Shown one piece after another: positions 1 to 7,351 of a stretch of DNA of 26,340 nucleotides. Source of the DNA: Pseudomonadota bacterium (GTDB taxonomy: Bacteria > Pseudomonadota > Gammaproteobacteria > Burkholderiales > Burkholderiaceae_B); contig JAEZGR010000384.1 in the NCBI GenBank assembly GCA_023437255.1, positions 1 to 26,340 of the forward strand. The letters run 5' to 3'. Position numbers and translations under genes: made by a program. The notes under the pieces were generated by a model. That model saw only the letters and a program-made list of their open reading frames with translations. It did not search any database and was not told the origin of the DNA. Each line of letters starts with the position of its first letter. Position 1 is the first letter of the stretch.

Positions 1-665
1 TCCATACCCTGCCCCATGCCCTGATAGGCCAGGACAAGAAAGGGAATGAGGACGCGCTGCTGCAACACCGCAAAGATTTCACGCCACTGCTCCGGGCTGG
101 GGTCGACACCCGTGGGGTTGTGGCAGCAGGGGTGCAGCAACACGATCGTGCGCGACGGCAGTTCGCGCAGGCAGCTCATCATGGCGTCGAAGGCCAGACC
201 CTTGGTGTCGGGGTCGTAATACGGGTAGCTGCGCGTCTTGAACCCGGCGCCGCCAAAGATGGCGTGGTGGTTGTCCCAGGCGGGGTCGCTGATCCAGACC
301 TCGGACTCGGGATACGCACCCTGCAGCAAGTCGGCCCCCACCTTGAGCGCCCCGGTGCCACCCAGCGTCTGGATGGTGGCCACCCTGCCCGCTGCCACTG
401 CGGCGCTGTCGGCGCCAAACACGACGCGCTGCACGGCGCTGCGGTAGGCGGCCAGGCCCTCCATGGGCAGGTACACCCGCGGGCTGGGGTCGGCCGCCAG
501 CTCGTGCTCGACGGCGGCCACGGAGGGCAGCACGGGAATGCGCCCGGCATCGTCGTAGTAAAGACCAATGGTCAGATTGATCTTGTTGGGATGCGTGTTG
601 CGATGAAAGGCGTCGTTCAACCCGAAGATCGGGTCGCCGGCGTACTGCTGAAGGTGCTCGAACAT
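1..665 (-). CDS. tyrB: Aromatic/aspartate aminotransferase, class I (5' part; 3' end outside window)
   Basis: PLP-dependent transaminase of the AspC/TyrB family, moving amino groups between aromatic amino acids or aspartate and 2-oxoglutarate in the cytosol. The 221 visible codons start MFEHLQQYAGDPIFGLND, typical of the family N-terminus. They continue through the glycine-rich TLGGTGALKVG segment, DPAWDNHHAIF (Trp that stacks on PLP) and HPCCHNPTGVD (Asn that contacts PLP). About 400 residues would be expected, so the Schiff-base lysine lies outside the window. The frame runs open to base 1. Oddity: before the conserved AYQG the sequence is FLVLAYQG, so residue 211 is Val (codon at 33-35) where AspC has Asp222. 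The family call is firm. The choice between tyrosine and aspartate specificity is inferred from betaproteobacterial relatives. Confidence 0.9.
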   Translation of the reverse strand, partial: MFEHLQQYAGDPIFGLNDAFHRNTHPNKINLTIGLYYDDAGRIPVLPSVAAVEHELAADPSPRVYLPMEGLAAYRSAVQRVVFGADSAAVAAGRVATIQTLGGTGALKVGADLLQGAYPESEVWISDPAWDNHHAIFGGAGFKTRSYPYYDPDTKGLAFDAMMSCLRELPSRTIVLLHPCCHNPTGVDPSPEQWREIFAVLQQRVLIPFLVLAYQGMGQGM

Positions 666-805
666 GGTCTGAAACCTGCTTGAATCCTGGTTTGCGGAAA
701 TTTTGCACGCAACGCTGTACGCTATACGTGCCGCCTCGAAAATGTTGCCCCGTTTTTCTGCGGCGGGGAACCCCTGCCGCGCAAACCATTATAAGGATGT
801 GGATT
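666..805. promoter_or_regulatory. Divergent intergenic region with a GC-rich hairpin
   Basis: This 140-base spacer separates the divergent aminotransferase and oxygenase genes and must hold both promoters, although no convincing -35/-10 pair was found. A hairpin is visible at 760-780: GCGGC and GGGG on the left pair with CCCC and GCCGC on the right around an AA turn, with one bulged T. The oxygenase ribosome binding site AAGGA lies at 793-797. Hairpin function is unknown. Confidence 0.35.
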
Positions 806-1435
806 ATGTTGGAGCGCGAGTTCCACGCCCTGTTTCGCGATCTGTCGGAACAGGGCTTGAGTATCGCAGATGGTCTGTTGCCCACCGAGCTCGTTGACGC
901 GCTATACCAAGAGGCGCTGAGCGCCTGGCAGGCCGGCCAGTTCACCGCAGCACGTGTCGGGCACGCCCGGCAGCCGCAACGCATCACCGCCATACGCGGC
1001 GACACCATCATGTGGCTCGACCGCGAGCCGCATAGCCCGGCACAGGGCGAGTTTCTGGAATTCACCGAAACCCTGCGCCACGCGCTCAACCAGGAGTTCT
1101 ACCTGGGCCTGCAGCGCACCGAATTCCACTACGCCCGATACGACGCGGGCGAAGGCTACGCCCGACACTTCGACCAGCACCGCGGCCAGCCTCACCGACG
1201 CATCACCCTCATTCTGTACCTCACGCCCGACCGTCAGCCCGACGACGGGGGCGAGCTCTGCCTCTTCAAACCCGACGACCCGCAGCAGGAATGGCTGCGT
1301 ATCGCGCCGGAGCGGGGGCGGCTGGTCCTGTTTCGCAGCGAACTGATTCCGCACGCGGTGCTGCCGACGCGCCGACCACGCTGGAGCATGACGGGCTGGT
1401 TCCGCAACGACAGCGTGTTGCTGCAGGCGGCATAG
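806..1435 (+). CDS. 2OG-Fe(II) dioxygenase (prolyl 4-hydroxylase-like fold)
   Basis: Predicted 209-residue cytosolic iron- and 2-oxoglutarate-dependent oxygenase. The iron triad is visible: His121 and Asp123 in ARHFDQH, and His183 in LIPHAVLP. Arg192 in PRWSMTGW fits the residue that binds the 2-oxoglutarate carboxylate. The core ITLILYLTPD and GGELCLF strands match the P4Hc/PKHD double-stranded beta-helix. I chose the ATG at 806 because AAGGA lies eight bases upstream and the product begins MLEREFHALF. An ATG three codons earlier and longer upstream frames lack such a site. The substrate (protein prolyl, other amino acid or small molecule) cannot be told from sequence. It is divergent from the aminotransferase gene and convergent with the hydrolase gene after it. 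Confidence 0.88.
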   Translation: MLEREFHALFRDLSEQGLSIADGLLPTELVDALYQEALSAWQAGQFTAARVGHARQPQRITAIRGDTIMWLDREPHSPAQGEFLEFTETLRHALNQEFYLGLQRTEFHYARYDAGEGYARHFDQHRGQPHRRITLILYLTPDRQPDDGGELCLFKPDDPQQEWLRIAPERGRLVLFRSELIPHAVLPTRRPRWSMTGWFRNDSVLLQAA

Positions 1436-1474
1436 GGGCAGCGGCCGAATACCGGCCACCCCACCACAGCGGGC

Positions 1475-2383
1475 TTACGCCAGCAGGCGGTTGAACCACT
1501 CCACGGCACGGTTCCAACCGTCACGCGCGGCCTCTTCGCGGTAGCTGGAACGGTAATCGGCATGAAAGGCATGGGGGGCGTCGGGGTACACCACAAACTC
1601 GGACGCCTTGGCAGCGTCGCTGCCCTTGGCAAGCGCCGCCGTCATCTTTTCAACGGACTCCAACGGAATGCCCGAATCCTGACCGCCGTACAAGGCCAGG
1701 ATCGGCGCATTGATGTCCGCCACCACGTCGACAGGATGGCGCGGACGGAGTTCGTCGGCCTCGCCCACCAGCCGTCCGTACCACGCCACCCCCGCCTTGA
1801 GGCGCGGGTTGTGCGCGGCATAGAGCCAGACCACCCGACCGCCCCAGCAGAACCCGGTGATGCCCAGACGATTCACGTTGCCGCCATTGCGGCCCGCCCA
1901 GGCCACGGCGGCATCGAGGTCGGCCAAGACCTGTTTGTCGGGCACCTTGCTCACCACCTCGCTCAGCAAGCGCGAGATCTCGGTATAGCGCGACACCTCG
2001 CCCTGGCGCACGAACATTTCGGGCGCAATGGCCAGGTAGCCTTGCCGGGCAAAGCGGCGGCAGACGTCCTGAATGTAGGCGTGCACGCCGAAGATTTCCT
2101 GAACCACCAGAATCACCGGGGCGTCGGTAGCGCCTTCCGGCATTGCGCGGTAGGCAGGGATCGAGCCGCCCTCAACCGGAACGCGCACCGCTCCCACGGT
2201 CAGGCCGTCGGCGCTGGTATTGATGGCGGTATCTGCGGCAACAGGGCCGGCCGCCACCGCAAACCCGGCGGCCACCGACGTCGCCAGGAACCCGCGACGG
2301 TCGAGCCGCAAGGGCGGAACCAGGCTGTCGTAATCGGCGCTGTGGGCATCAAGAGGAAGAGCTTTGGGTCGCGAGTCGTCCAT
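1475..2383 (-). CDS. Dienelactone hydrolase family protein with Tat signal
   Basis: Alpha/beta-hydrolase of the dienelactone hydrolase family, 302 residues. The triad is visible: Cys179 in GFCWGG, Asp236 in GGQDSGIP and His271 in PDAPHAFHAD. Cysteine as nucleophile is the family hallmark. An N-terminal extension carries a twin-arginine motif (Arg29-Arg30 in LDRRGFLATS) followed by a hydrophobic Ala-rich stretch and an AxA-type site (about residues 48-50), so Tat export to the periplasm is likely. The ATG is supported by AGGAG about eight bases upstream. The classical family hydrolyses dienelactone in chloroaromatic degradation. No degradation genes are nearby, so the true substrate is unknown. 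Confidence 0.9.
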   Translation of the reverse strand: MDDSRPKALPLDAHSADYDSLVPPLRLDRRGFLATSVAAGFAVAAGPVAADTAINTSADGLTVGAVRVPVEGGSIPAYRAMPEGATDAPVILVVQEIFGVHAYIQDVCRRFARQGYLAIAPEMFVRQGEVSRYTEISRLLSEVVSKVPDKQVLADLDAAVAWAGRNGGNVNRLGITGFCWGGRVVWLYAAHNPRLKAGVAWYGRLVGEADELRPRHPVDVVADINAPILALYGGQDSGIPLESVEKMTAALAKGSDAAKASEFVVYPDAPHAFHADYRSSYREEAARDGWNRAVEWFNRLLA

Positions 2384-2408
2384 CGGGGTCTCCTGTTCGG
2401 GAAGGAAG

Positions 2409-2443
2409 CGGTGGTCTCTGCGCCGATTATTCAGAAACCACCG
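2409..2443. other. Intergenic hairpin
   Basis: In the 82 bases between the DUF3008 stop and the hydrolase start, CGGTGGT (2409-2415) pairs with ACCACCG (2437-2443). Inside it TCTG (2417-2420) pairs with CAGA (2432-2435), with one mismatch between the two helices and an 11-base loop. There is no U-tract on either side. It could be a weak terminator for the small upstream gene or a leader structure of the hydrolase mRNA. Confidence 0.35.
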
Positions 2444-2465
2444 GCAACCGACAAGAGAACAATCG

Positions 2466-2654
2466 TTACTTGTCGTCGGCGTGTTCGGGCTTGCCCTTGC
2501 GCGACGTCGACGCCATTTCGTCGAGCTCCTTCTTGCTCATGGACTCATACATGGAGCGAGACGCCCCCTTCAACGCTTTGACCGGCGTATCGCCGCGCTT
2601 GGCCGACAACGCCGCACCAGCGGCTTTCTGCTGAGACTTCGATTTTGCAGGCAT
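2466..2654 (-). CDS. DUF3008 family small protein
   Basis: Small, highly charged 62-residue protein starting MPAKSKSQQKAAGAA and containing GASRSMYESMSKKELDEMAS and a C-terminal RKGKPEHAD, which matches the DUF3008 family as I recall it. The ATG was chosen over an upstream in-frame one because AAGGAG lies six bases before it (2661-2666 on the opposite strand) and because family members start MPAKSK. There is no signal peptide or membrane segment. The function of the family is unknown. It lies just upstream of the hydrolase gene in the same direction and may share a transcript with it. Confidence 0.82.
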   Translation of the reverse strand: MPAKSKSQQKAAGAALSAKRGDTPVKALKGASRSMYESMSKKELDEMASTSRKGKPEHADDK

Positions 2655-2818
2655 CAGATGCTCCTTGCGTAAGTGGCACGATGCCGACCCGCTGCGGGAG
2701 CCGGGCCGACCCATGCCGTTGAGCAGCATGCCGGATGCCGCCAAACCGCGGGAACACCATTTGCAAGGCCCACCGGTGACGAATCAGGCGATTCCCCAGA
2801 ACAGACAAAGGCAGAACC

Positions 2819-3385
2819 ATGAAAATATCCTACCCCCTGCTCCTGAGCGCCGCCGGCCTGACCCTGATGCACGGCGTCATTGCGGCCGACCTTTCAAACG
2901 ATGATCAGCGTTTCCTGCGCGAGGCGGGCGAGATCAGCCTGCTGGAGCAGAAAGCCAGCGAACTGGCGATCGAGAAACACAACCATCGCGAGGTAAACCG
3001 CTATGCCTCGATGATCCTGAAGGATCACGGCCCCGCGCACAAAGAACTCGAGATGCTGGCGGCGGCCAAGGGCTTCGAGCTGCCCACGCAGCTGGACAGG
3101 CGCTCGCAGAAACTGATGGAAGACCTGCATCAGTTACAGGACGCCGGATTTGACCGGCAATATGCCGACCAGGTGGCGGTCGACGCCCACGAAAAGGCCG
3201 TCGACCTTTACCAGTCCACGGCATCGCGCAGCAGCGATGACGAAGTAAAGGCCTTCGCCGAAAAGCGGCTGCCGGTGCTGGAACAGCACCTGAAGGAAGG
3301 TGAGGAACTGAAGAAGGTGGTGGACGCCACGCGGCGCAACGCCGAGGTGGCGCCGATCAGCCCGCGCGCGCCGGCAACAAACTGA
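2819..3385 (+). CDS. DUF4142 periplasmic protein
   Basis: 188-residue exported helical protein. Residues 1 to about 23 form a Sec signal peptide (two basic-side residues, hydrophobic LLLSAAGLTL, then VIAAD near the cleavage site). The mature part matches DUF4142: FLREAGEISLLEQKASELA, then a ferritin-like helical run with EVNRYASMILKDHGPAHKEL and VDAHEKAVDLYQ. The family is distantly related to ferritin-like bundles and its function is not established. Conserved His and Glu residues (DHGPAHKEL, DAHEKAV) could bind metal, which is an inference only. The ATG directly precedes the signal peptide; only a weak AGG lies upstream. A strong terminator follows 23 bases after the stop. Confidence 0.9.
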   Translation: MKISYPLLLSAAGLTLMHGVIAADLSNDDQRFLREAGEISLLEQKASELAIEKHNHREVNRYASMILKDHGPAHKELEMLAAAKGFELPTQLDRRSQKLMEDLHQLQDAGFDRQYADQVAVDAHEKAVDLYQSTASRSSDDEVKAFAEKRLPVLEQHLKEGEELKKVVDATRRNAEVAPISPRAPATN

Positions 3386-3408
3386 GCGTTGCTGCGGTGG
3401 CGCGACGG

Positions 3409-3460
3409 CGCCCCGGTGCACGGCCCCACGCAGCACGATGGGCGGGCACCGGGGCGTTTT
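3409..3460 (+). terminator. Rho-independent terminator of the DUF4142 gene
   Basis: CGCCCCGGTGC (3409-3419) pairs perfectly with GCACCGGGGCG (3446-3456) and is followed by TTTT and ACTT. The loop of 26 bases can pair further internally. It ends the DUF4142 transcript four bases before the predicted 3' boundary of the group II intron, which lies on the other strand. Confidence 0.85.
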
Positions 3461-3512
3461 ACTTGTAGAGTAGGCCTCTGGTTTGAAATGATCTCCCCGG
3501 CGGCCTCTCATC

Positions 3513-3545
3513 AAACCGTGCTTGCGGTTTTCCCGCACACGGCTT
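3513..3545 (-). ncRNA. Group II intron domain V (catalytic hairpin)
   Basis: Read on the - strand, AAGCCGTG pairs with CACGGTTT (one G-U pair), then a short bulge, then TGCGG pairs with CCGCA around a GAAAA turn. The AGC of the catalytic triad is in place in the lower stem. It sits 24 bases after the maturase stop, as expected. Domain VI and the 3' splice site follow within about 50 bases, with an A seven bases before the intron end that could be the branch point. Confidence 0.85.
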
Positions 3546-3569
3546 TCCGACTGCCTTCTTCCTGTAGCG

Positions 3570-4907
3570 TTACAGCGGCACAGAGCGGGCGTACCGACTT
3601 GATTCATCCCCGGTTACCGACAGGCTGTACAGCTTGAATAGCCCTTGGTACTCGTAGAACCATGACGGCGGGTGGTCCCTCCACCCCTTAGCTCGTTTCT
3701 TATGCTTCTTCCTCAGCATGATGCAGAGTGTCCAAGTCGTGTAGTTTGCGATGCTCAAAAAGTGCTTTCTTGAGTTGCCAGTCTTGAAGTAGTTGCCCCA
3801 CCCCCGCAGAATCGGATTGACCTTTTCCTTGATGAGTTGCGGCAGATTCCAGTGTTGCCCTGTTCGGACAACCTCTCGAATCTTCCTCTTGACCGACTTC
3901 ATCGCCTTGGGTGCCGGGTAGTAGTAAGTTTTCAGCTTGCCCGTCAACTTCGACGGTTGAACTGCAAACCTGTGACCCAGGAAGTCGAACGGCTCTTCCC
4001 TAGCATTCACTACCCTCGTTTTCTGAGCATTGAGTGTCAGCCCAAGTCGGTCCAGGACCTTCTTAGCTTGCTCTAGATAGAACTCTGGATTCTCTTTGCA
4101 CAAGATCACGAAATCGTCCGCGTACCGCACGATGTGAGCATCATGGGGCCGCTTACCGAACGCCTTTGTCTCCCAAGTATGGTCCAGCCAATGCAGGTAG
4201 AGATTCGCCAGCAGGGGAGAAATCACCCCTCCTTGCGGCGTCCCGGTGGTTTCCCGCCGGACACGCATATCCTCCATCACACCAGCCGTCAGCCACATCT
4301 CGATCAATTTCACAACCGACCGATCAATGACCCTGGACCTTACCGATAGCAGCAGCTTGTCGTGCGGAATCGTATCGAAGTAAGCCTTCAAATCCGCATC
4401 GACAACCCAGTGGCATTTGAAATTCAGCCACTTGTAGATTTCCCGCAAGGCTTGTTGAGCGCTCTTACGAGGCCGGAAGCCATACGAAAAGTCCTTGAAA
4501 CTCGCTTCAAATACTGGCTCGATAACAAGTTTCACTGCCGCCTGTACTACACGATCTGCGATGACCGGAATGCCTAGTGGTCTTTGCGATCCATCGGCCT
4601 TCGGGATATACACCCTTCGGCCCGGCAGAGGCTTGTACCGCTTCTCGATGAGGCGGGTCTGAATTTCATCCAGGAACGTAGCCACCCCGATATCACCCTC
4701 AATTACCTCAAAGGTTTGTCGGTCGATGCCAGGGGCACCTTTGTTGGCTCGAACCTGTTGATAAGCCGACCAGAGCACATCGATTTGACATACCTTGTCG
4801 TACAACACTCCGAATTTGCGCTTCGGATTCGCCTTGGCTGCCAGGTATAACTTGCGTTGCAGTACTCGCACACTTTCTAACGGCGTGTTTATAGCTTTCG
4901 CAATCAC
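3570..4907 (-). CDS. ltrA: Group II intron reverse transcriptase/maturase, no endonuclease domain
   Basis: 445-residue intron-encoded protein that helps the intron RNA splice and reverse-transcribes it at a new site. RT blocks are clear: RRVYIPKADGSQRPLGIP (about 98-114), GFRPRKSAQQAL (143-154), DADLKAYFDTIPHD (170-183), GTPQGGVISPLLANLYL (222-238) and the catalytic YADD at 262-265. The thumb/maturase X region runs to about residue 420 (ILRGWGNYF, then WRDHPPSWFYEYQGLF). The protein ends there, with no HNH endonuclease motif. The GTG start is supported by AGGAGG seven bases upstream. The frame is intact, so the element may be active. Lack of the endonuclease is normal in several bacterial intron classes; I cannot assign the class by eye. 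Confidence 0.93.
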   Translation of the reverse strand: MIAKAINTPLESVRVLQRKLYLAAKANPKRKFGVLYDKVCQIDVLWSAYQQVRANKGAPGIDRQTFEVIEGDIGVATFLDEIQTRLIEKRYKPLPGRRVYIPKADGSQRPLGIPVIADRVVQAAVKLVIEPVFEASFKDFSYGFRPRKSAQQALREIYKWLNFKCHWVVDADLKAYFDTIPHDKLLLSVRSRVIDRSVVKLIEMWLTAGVMEDMRVRRETTGTPQGGVISPLLANLYLHWLDHTWETKAFGKRPHDAHIVRYADDFVILCKENPEFYLEQAKKVLDRLGLTLNAQKTRVVNAREEPFDFLGHRFAVQPSKLTGKLKTYYYPAPKAMKSVKRKIREVVRTGQHWNLPQLIKEKVNPILRGWGNYFKTGNSRKHFLSIANYTTWTLCIMLRKKHKKRAKGWRDHPPSWFYEYQGLFKLYSLSVTGDESSRYARSVPL

Positions 4908-5435
4908 GCAGTGCCTCCTACAAAGTAAGTTTGACAGAAGCAGGGGTCCTTCCCTCCGCCGAGGTTATGTTGTCCTCGACATCAGCGGTACTATGACCCC
5001 CTCCGACTCCTCTATCCCGCGTCTATCCGGATTTCGGTGGACGCCTTATACCTTCAATTACGCGGCGGGTTAAACCGCGACGGGTAGAGGTCTCGACTGT
5101 TCCGCCCAGTCCTTTCCATACATCCCATCCTCAATACCCCGAGTCCTGGCGTCAGCTTCGCGTGGTTAGTCATCCACTAACGCCCTCTGACCTTCGCCCC
5201 CATTCTAGAGGCTCGGCAGGACCACCCTACACCACACTCTCCTAGCATGACCGTGTGGCTGACATTTACGAGGCTTGTTCAGGTTCACTTTCGTTACGGG
5301 CTGTATGTTTGCGCGCACCCACGATCTAGGTTTGGGGCCACGTTTATCCGGCATTGTTCCCGCGTTTCAGTCGCCATCCACGCGTATGCCATAGCTACCC
5401 TGCCAACTAACCGATTGCAGGGGTGGGACTCACAC
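4908..5435 (-). ncRNA. Group II intron 5' ribozyme region (domain I to start of IV)
   Basis: 528 bases without a gene on the - strand, upstream of the maturase. It begins GTGTGAGTCCCACCC and has several obvious short inverted repeats, such as GTTAGTGGATGACTAAC, consistent with the branched domain I. A CCACA inside GCCACACGG (about 5250-5260) could pair with the last five 5'-exon bases TGTGG as exon-binding site 1. That pairing is a guess. The maturase ribosome binding site AGGAGG closes the region. Confidence 0.7.
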
Positions 5436-5465
5436 CCACAAGGTACTGAGCAGCTTTCAGTCCAC

Positions 5466-5954
5466 TCAGAAGGGGATATCGTCGTCGAGGTCGGCGAGAT
5501 TGGTGGGCTCTTGCGAAGCGGGACGCTGTGCCGCCTGTGCCGGGCGCTGCTGCTGTTGCGGCGCACGTGCAGGCGCCTGATTGAAGTCGCCACCACCGCC
5601 ACCGCCCATGTCGTCGCCACGGCCGCCCAGCATCTGCATCTGCTCGGCAACGATTTCGGTGGAATAGCGGTCTTGGCCGGTTTCCTTGTCTTGCCACTTG
5701 CGGGTCTTGATGCGCCCCTCGACATAGATGGAGCGGCCCTTGCGCAGGTACTCACCGGCGATTTCAGCCAGGCGGTTGTAGAACACCACACGGTGCCATT
5801 CGGTTTCTTCGCGACGCTCGCCGGTGGCACGGTCCTTCCATTGCGAGGTCGTGGCCAGCGAGACGTTGCAGATCGCCGCGCCCTCGGGGCTGTAGCGGAC
5901 TTCGGGGTCGCGCCCCAGGTTGCCGACGAGAATGACTTTGTTGACGGAGGCCAT
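5466..5954 (-). CDS. ssb: Single-stranded DNA-binding protein
   Basis: 162-residue SSB that coats single-stranded DNA during replication, repair and recombination. The OB fold covers about residues 1-110, starting [20 protein letters not shown] and including aromatic DNA-contact residues (Trp39 in SQWKD, Trp53 and Phe58 in EWHRVVFYN). A Gly/Gln/Pro-rich linker follows (about 113-150), then the acidic tip DLDDDIPF, which recruits partner proteins. I chose the internal ATG because the family starts there and AGGTG lies seven bases upstream; an in-frame start ten codons earlier would add unrelated residues. The gene is downstream of the MFS gene in the same direction. A group II intron lies 30 bases after its stop. 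Confidence 0.97.
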   Translation of the reverse strand: MASVNKVILVGNLGRDPEVRYSPEGAAICNVSLATTSQWKDRATGERREETEWHRVVFYNRLAEIAGEYLRKGRSIYVEGRIKTRKWQDKETGQDRYSTEIVAEQMQMLGGRGDDMGGGGGGDFNQAPARAPQQQQRPAQAAQRPASQEPTNLADLDDDIPF

Positions 5955-5984
5955 GTTTTGCACCTGTATGTTGAAGGGGTTCAA

Positions 5985-6034
5985 GCATGATTATCGTGCA
6001 TCGCCGCCGAAGGCGACACCATCATGCGTAATCA
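5985..6034. other. Nested inverted repeats between ssb and the MFS gene
   Basis: GCATGAT (5985-5991) pairs with ATCATGC (6021-6027), and the overlapping TGATTA (5988-5993) pairs with TAATCA (6029-6034), so the two outer pairings exclude each other. TCGCC (6001-6005) and GGCGA (6012-6016) form an inner hairpin compatible with either. No U-tract follows. It lies upstream of ssb and just past the MFS stop on the same strand. Confidence 0.4.
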
Positions 6035-6049
6035 GCGCGAGTGACCGGA

Positions 6050-7267
6050 TTATCCACCGCGCGCGGCGGTCGGCTGGCGCATGCCAAGGGCCGTGAGCAA
6101 CCACAGGGCGGTCAGTACCGCCGAGACCCAGAAGACGCTCATGCTGCTGCCGCGCTCGGCAAGCAGGCCGCCCAGCACGCCTCCGGCGAAGACGCCCAGT
6201 GATTGGGAAGTATTGTAAAAGCCCAGCGCCAGCCCCTTGTAGGCGGGCGGTGCGACCCGTGACACCAGCGAGGGCTGCAACGCCTCGAGAATATTGAAGG
6301 ACACGAAGAACAGCACCAGCAAGGCGAATATCGCGGCGAACGAGCCACTGAAAGGGGGGATCAGCACGAGCACCACGCCCATGCCCAGCACTGCCGCCTC
6401 AAGGGCGCGCTTATGCTTGCGCCGTGTCTCGGTATAGAACACGGCCGGCACCATGGCCACGAACGACAGGCAGATGACCGGCAGGTAAACCTTCCAGAGG
6501 CTGCCGGTGTCGTAGCCGCCCAGCTTCGCCAACAGGCCCGGCATGACGATGAACATGGCCATCAGCACGCCATGAAGCACAAACACGCCAAAGTTCAGTC
6601 GCAGCAGGTCGACATGCCCCAGCACATCGCGCACCCGCGCCTGCACAATGTCTTCTTCCTGACGCGGTACTCCCGGCACGGCAAAAGCGGCGATCAGCAG
6701 GCACACGAAGCCAAGCAGACTGATGACCCAGAACAGGCCGGAGAGACCGAAGGCGCCCACCAGCATGGGCGAAAGCACCAGCGAGGCGGCAAAGGACAAC
6801 CCGATCGAAGCCCCCACCATGGCCATGGCGCGCGTACGCACCTCGGGCCGCGTGGCATCCGCGACCCACGCCGTAATGGCGGCCGAGACGGCGCCCAGGC
6901 CCTGCAGGGTGCGACCGGCGATGATCCAGTTCACGTTTTCAGCCAGCGCACACACGATGCCGCCCACGACGAACAGCACCATGCCCGCCACGATCACGAC
7001 CCGCCGGCCGTAGCGGTCTGAGGCCATGCCCAGCGGAATCTGCATGATCGCCTGCGTGAGCCCGTAGGCACCCAGCGCCAGCCCCACTCGCGTGGCGTCG
7101 TTGCCCCCCGGTATGGCCTGCGCCGCCACGGCAAAAACGGGCGTCAGCAGAAACAGGCCCAGCATGCGCGAGGCAAACAGCAAGGCCAGCATGATGCTGG
7201 CGCGACGCTCGGTGGAAGTGAGGCTGAGGCGTTGCGGTTTGTCGGCGCTGGCGGCTGCCTGGGTCAT
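6050..7267 (-). CDS. MFS transporter, YajR-like
   Basis: 405-residue inner-membrane major facilitator with about twelve hydrophobic segments. The start of the fold ([20 protein letters not shown]) resembles the ERRA..SLRMLGMF opening of E. coli YajR. The loop motif A is [10 protein letters not shown] (residues 80-89), followed by [18 protein letters not shown], and later regions ([32 protein letters not shown]) also track YajR. It ends at residue 405, so the C-terminal cytosolic YAM domain of YajR is missing. The transported compound is unknown. It lies between ssb and uvrA, an order I associate with Bordetella-type genomes. The start is ATG with only a weak ribosome binding site. Confidence 0.9.
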   Translation of the reverse strand: MTQAAASADKPQRLSLTSTERRASIMLALLFASRMLGLFLLTPVFAVAAQAIPGGNDATRVGLALGAYGLTQAIMQIPLGMASDRYGRRVVIVAGMVLFVVGGIVCALAENVNWIIAGRTLQGLGAVSAAITAWVADATRPEVRTRAMAMVGASIGLSFAASLVLSPMLVGAFGLSGLFWVISLLGFVCLLIAAFAVPGVPRQEEDIVQARVRDVLGHVDLLRLNFGVFVLHGVLMAMFIVMPGLLAKLGGYDTGSLWKVYLPVICLSFVAMVPAVFYTETRRKHKRALEAAVLGMGVVLVLIPPFSGSFAAIFALLVLFFVSFNILEALQPSLVSRVAPPAYKGLALGFYNTSQSLGVFAGGVLGGLLAERGSSMSVFWVSAVLTALWLLTALGMRQPTAARGG

Positions 7268-7351
7268 GAAGGCTTACTCTCGGATTCTTTGAAATTCACT
7301 GCGCGCTATAGTAGCAAGTTGGCCATAGGAAAACGTAGGCATAGCTCAAGG

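Larger units (their letters stand above)
3465..5435 (-). mobile_element. Group II intron (about 1.97 kb) with encoded maturase
   Basis: A retroelement-type ribozyme read on the - strand. The 5' boundary is put at GTGTG (5435-5431), resembling the GUGYG start of group II introns. The 3' boundary is put after CCTACTCTAC, ending in AC at 3465. Between them are about 530 bases of non-coding domain I-IV sequence, the maturase gene, domain V at 3513-3545 and a short domain VI. GC content and codon use are visibly lower than in the flanking genes, which suggests transfer. It interrupts no gene: the 5' exon is the 30-base tail after ssb and the 3' exon is the back of the DUF4142 terminator. Boundaries were set by eye and may shift by a few bases. 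Confidence 0.85.

Noticed and set aside
79..1089. 336-codon open frame on - spanning the aminotransferase and oxygenase
   Set aside because: It crosses a divergent intergenic region in a frame different from the real aminotransferase and has Arg/Ser-rich filler composition.
1562..2581. 339-codon open frame on + opposite the hydrolase and DUF3008 genes
   Set aside because: It is antisense to two recognised proteins, and the product is His/Arg-rich without motifs.
3409..3465. Classical class C intron insertion downstream of a terminator
   Set aside because: The terminator adjoins the 3' end of the intron and points the opposite way, so the usual class C arrangement (hairpin in the 5' exon) does not hold. 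No strong hairpin is seen in the 30-base 5' exon.
7268..7351. LexA box or sigma70 promoter for uvrA
   Set aside because: CTG and TAG half-sites near 7300 do not fit the CTG-N10-CAG palindrome, and TATAGT at 7307 has TTGAAA only 12 bases upstream, too close for a -35.
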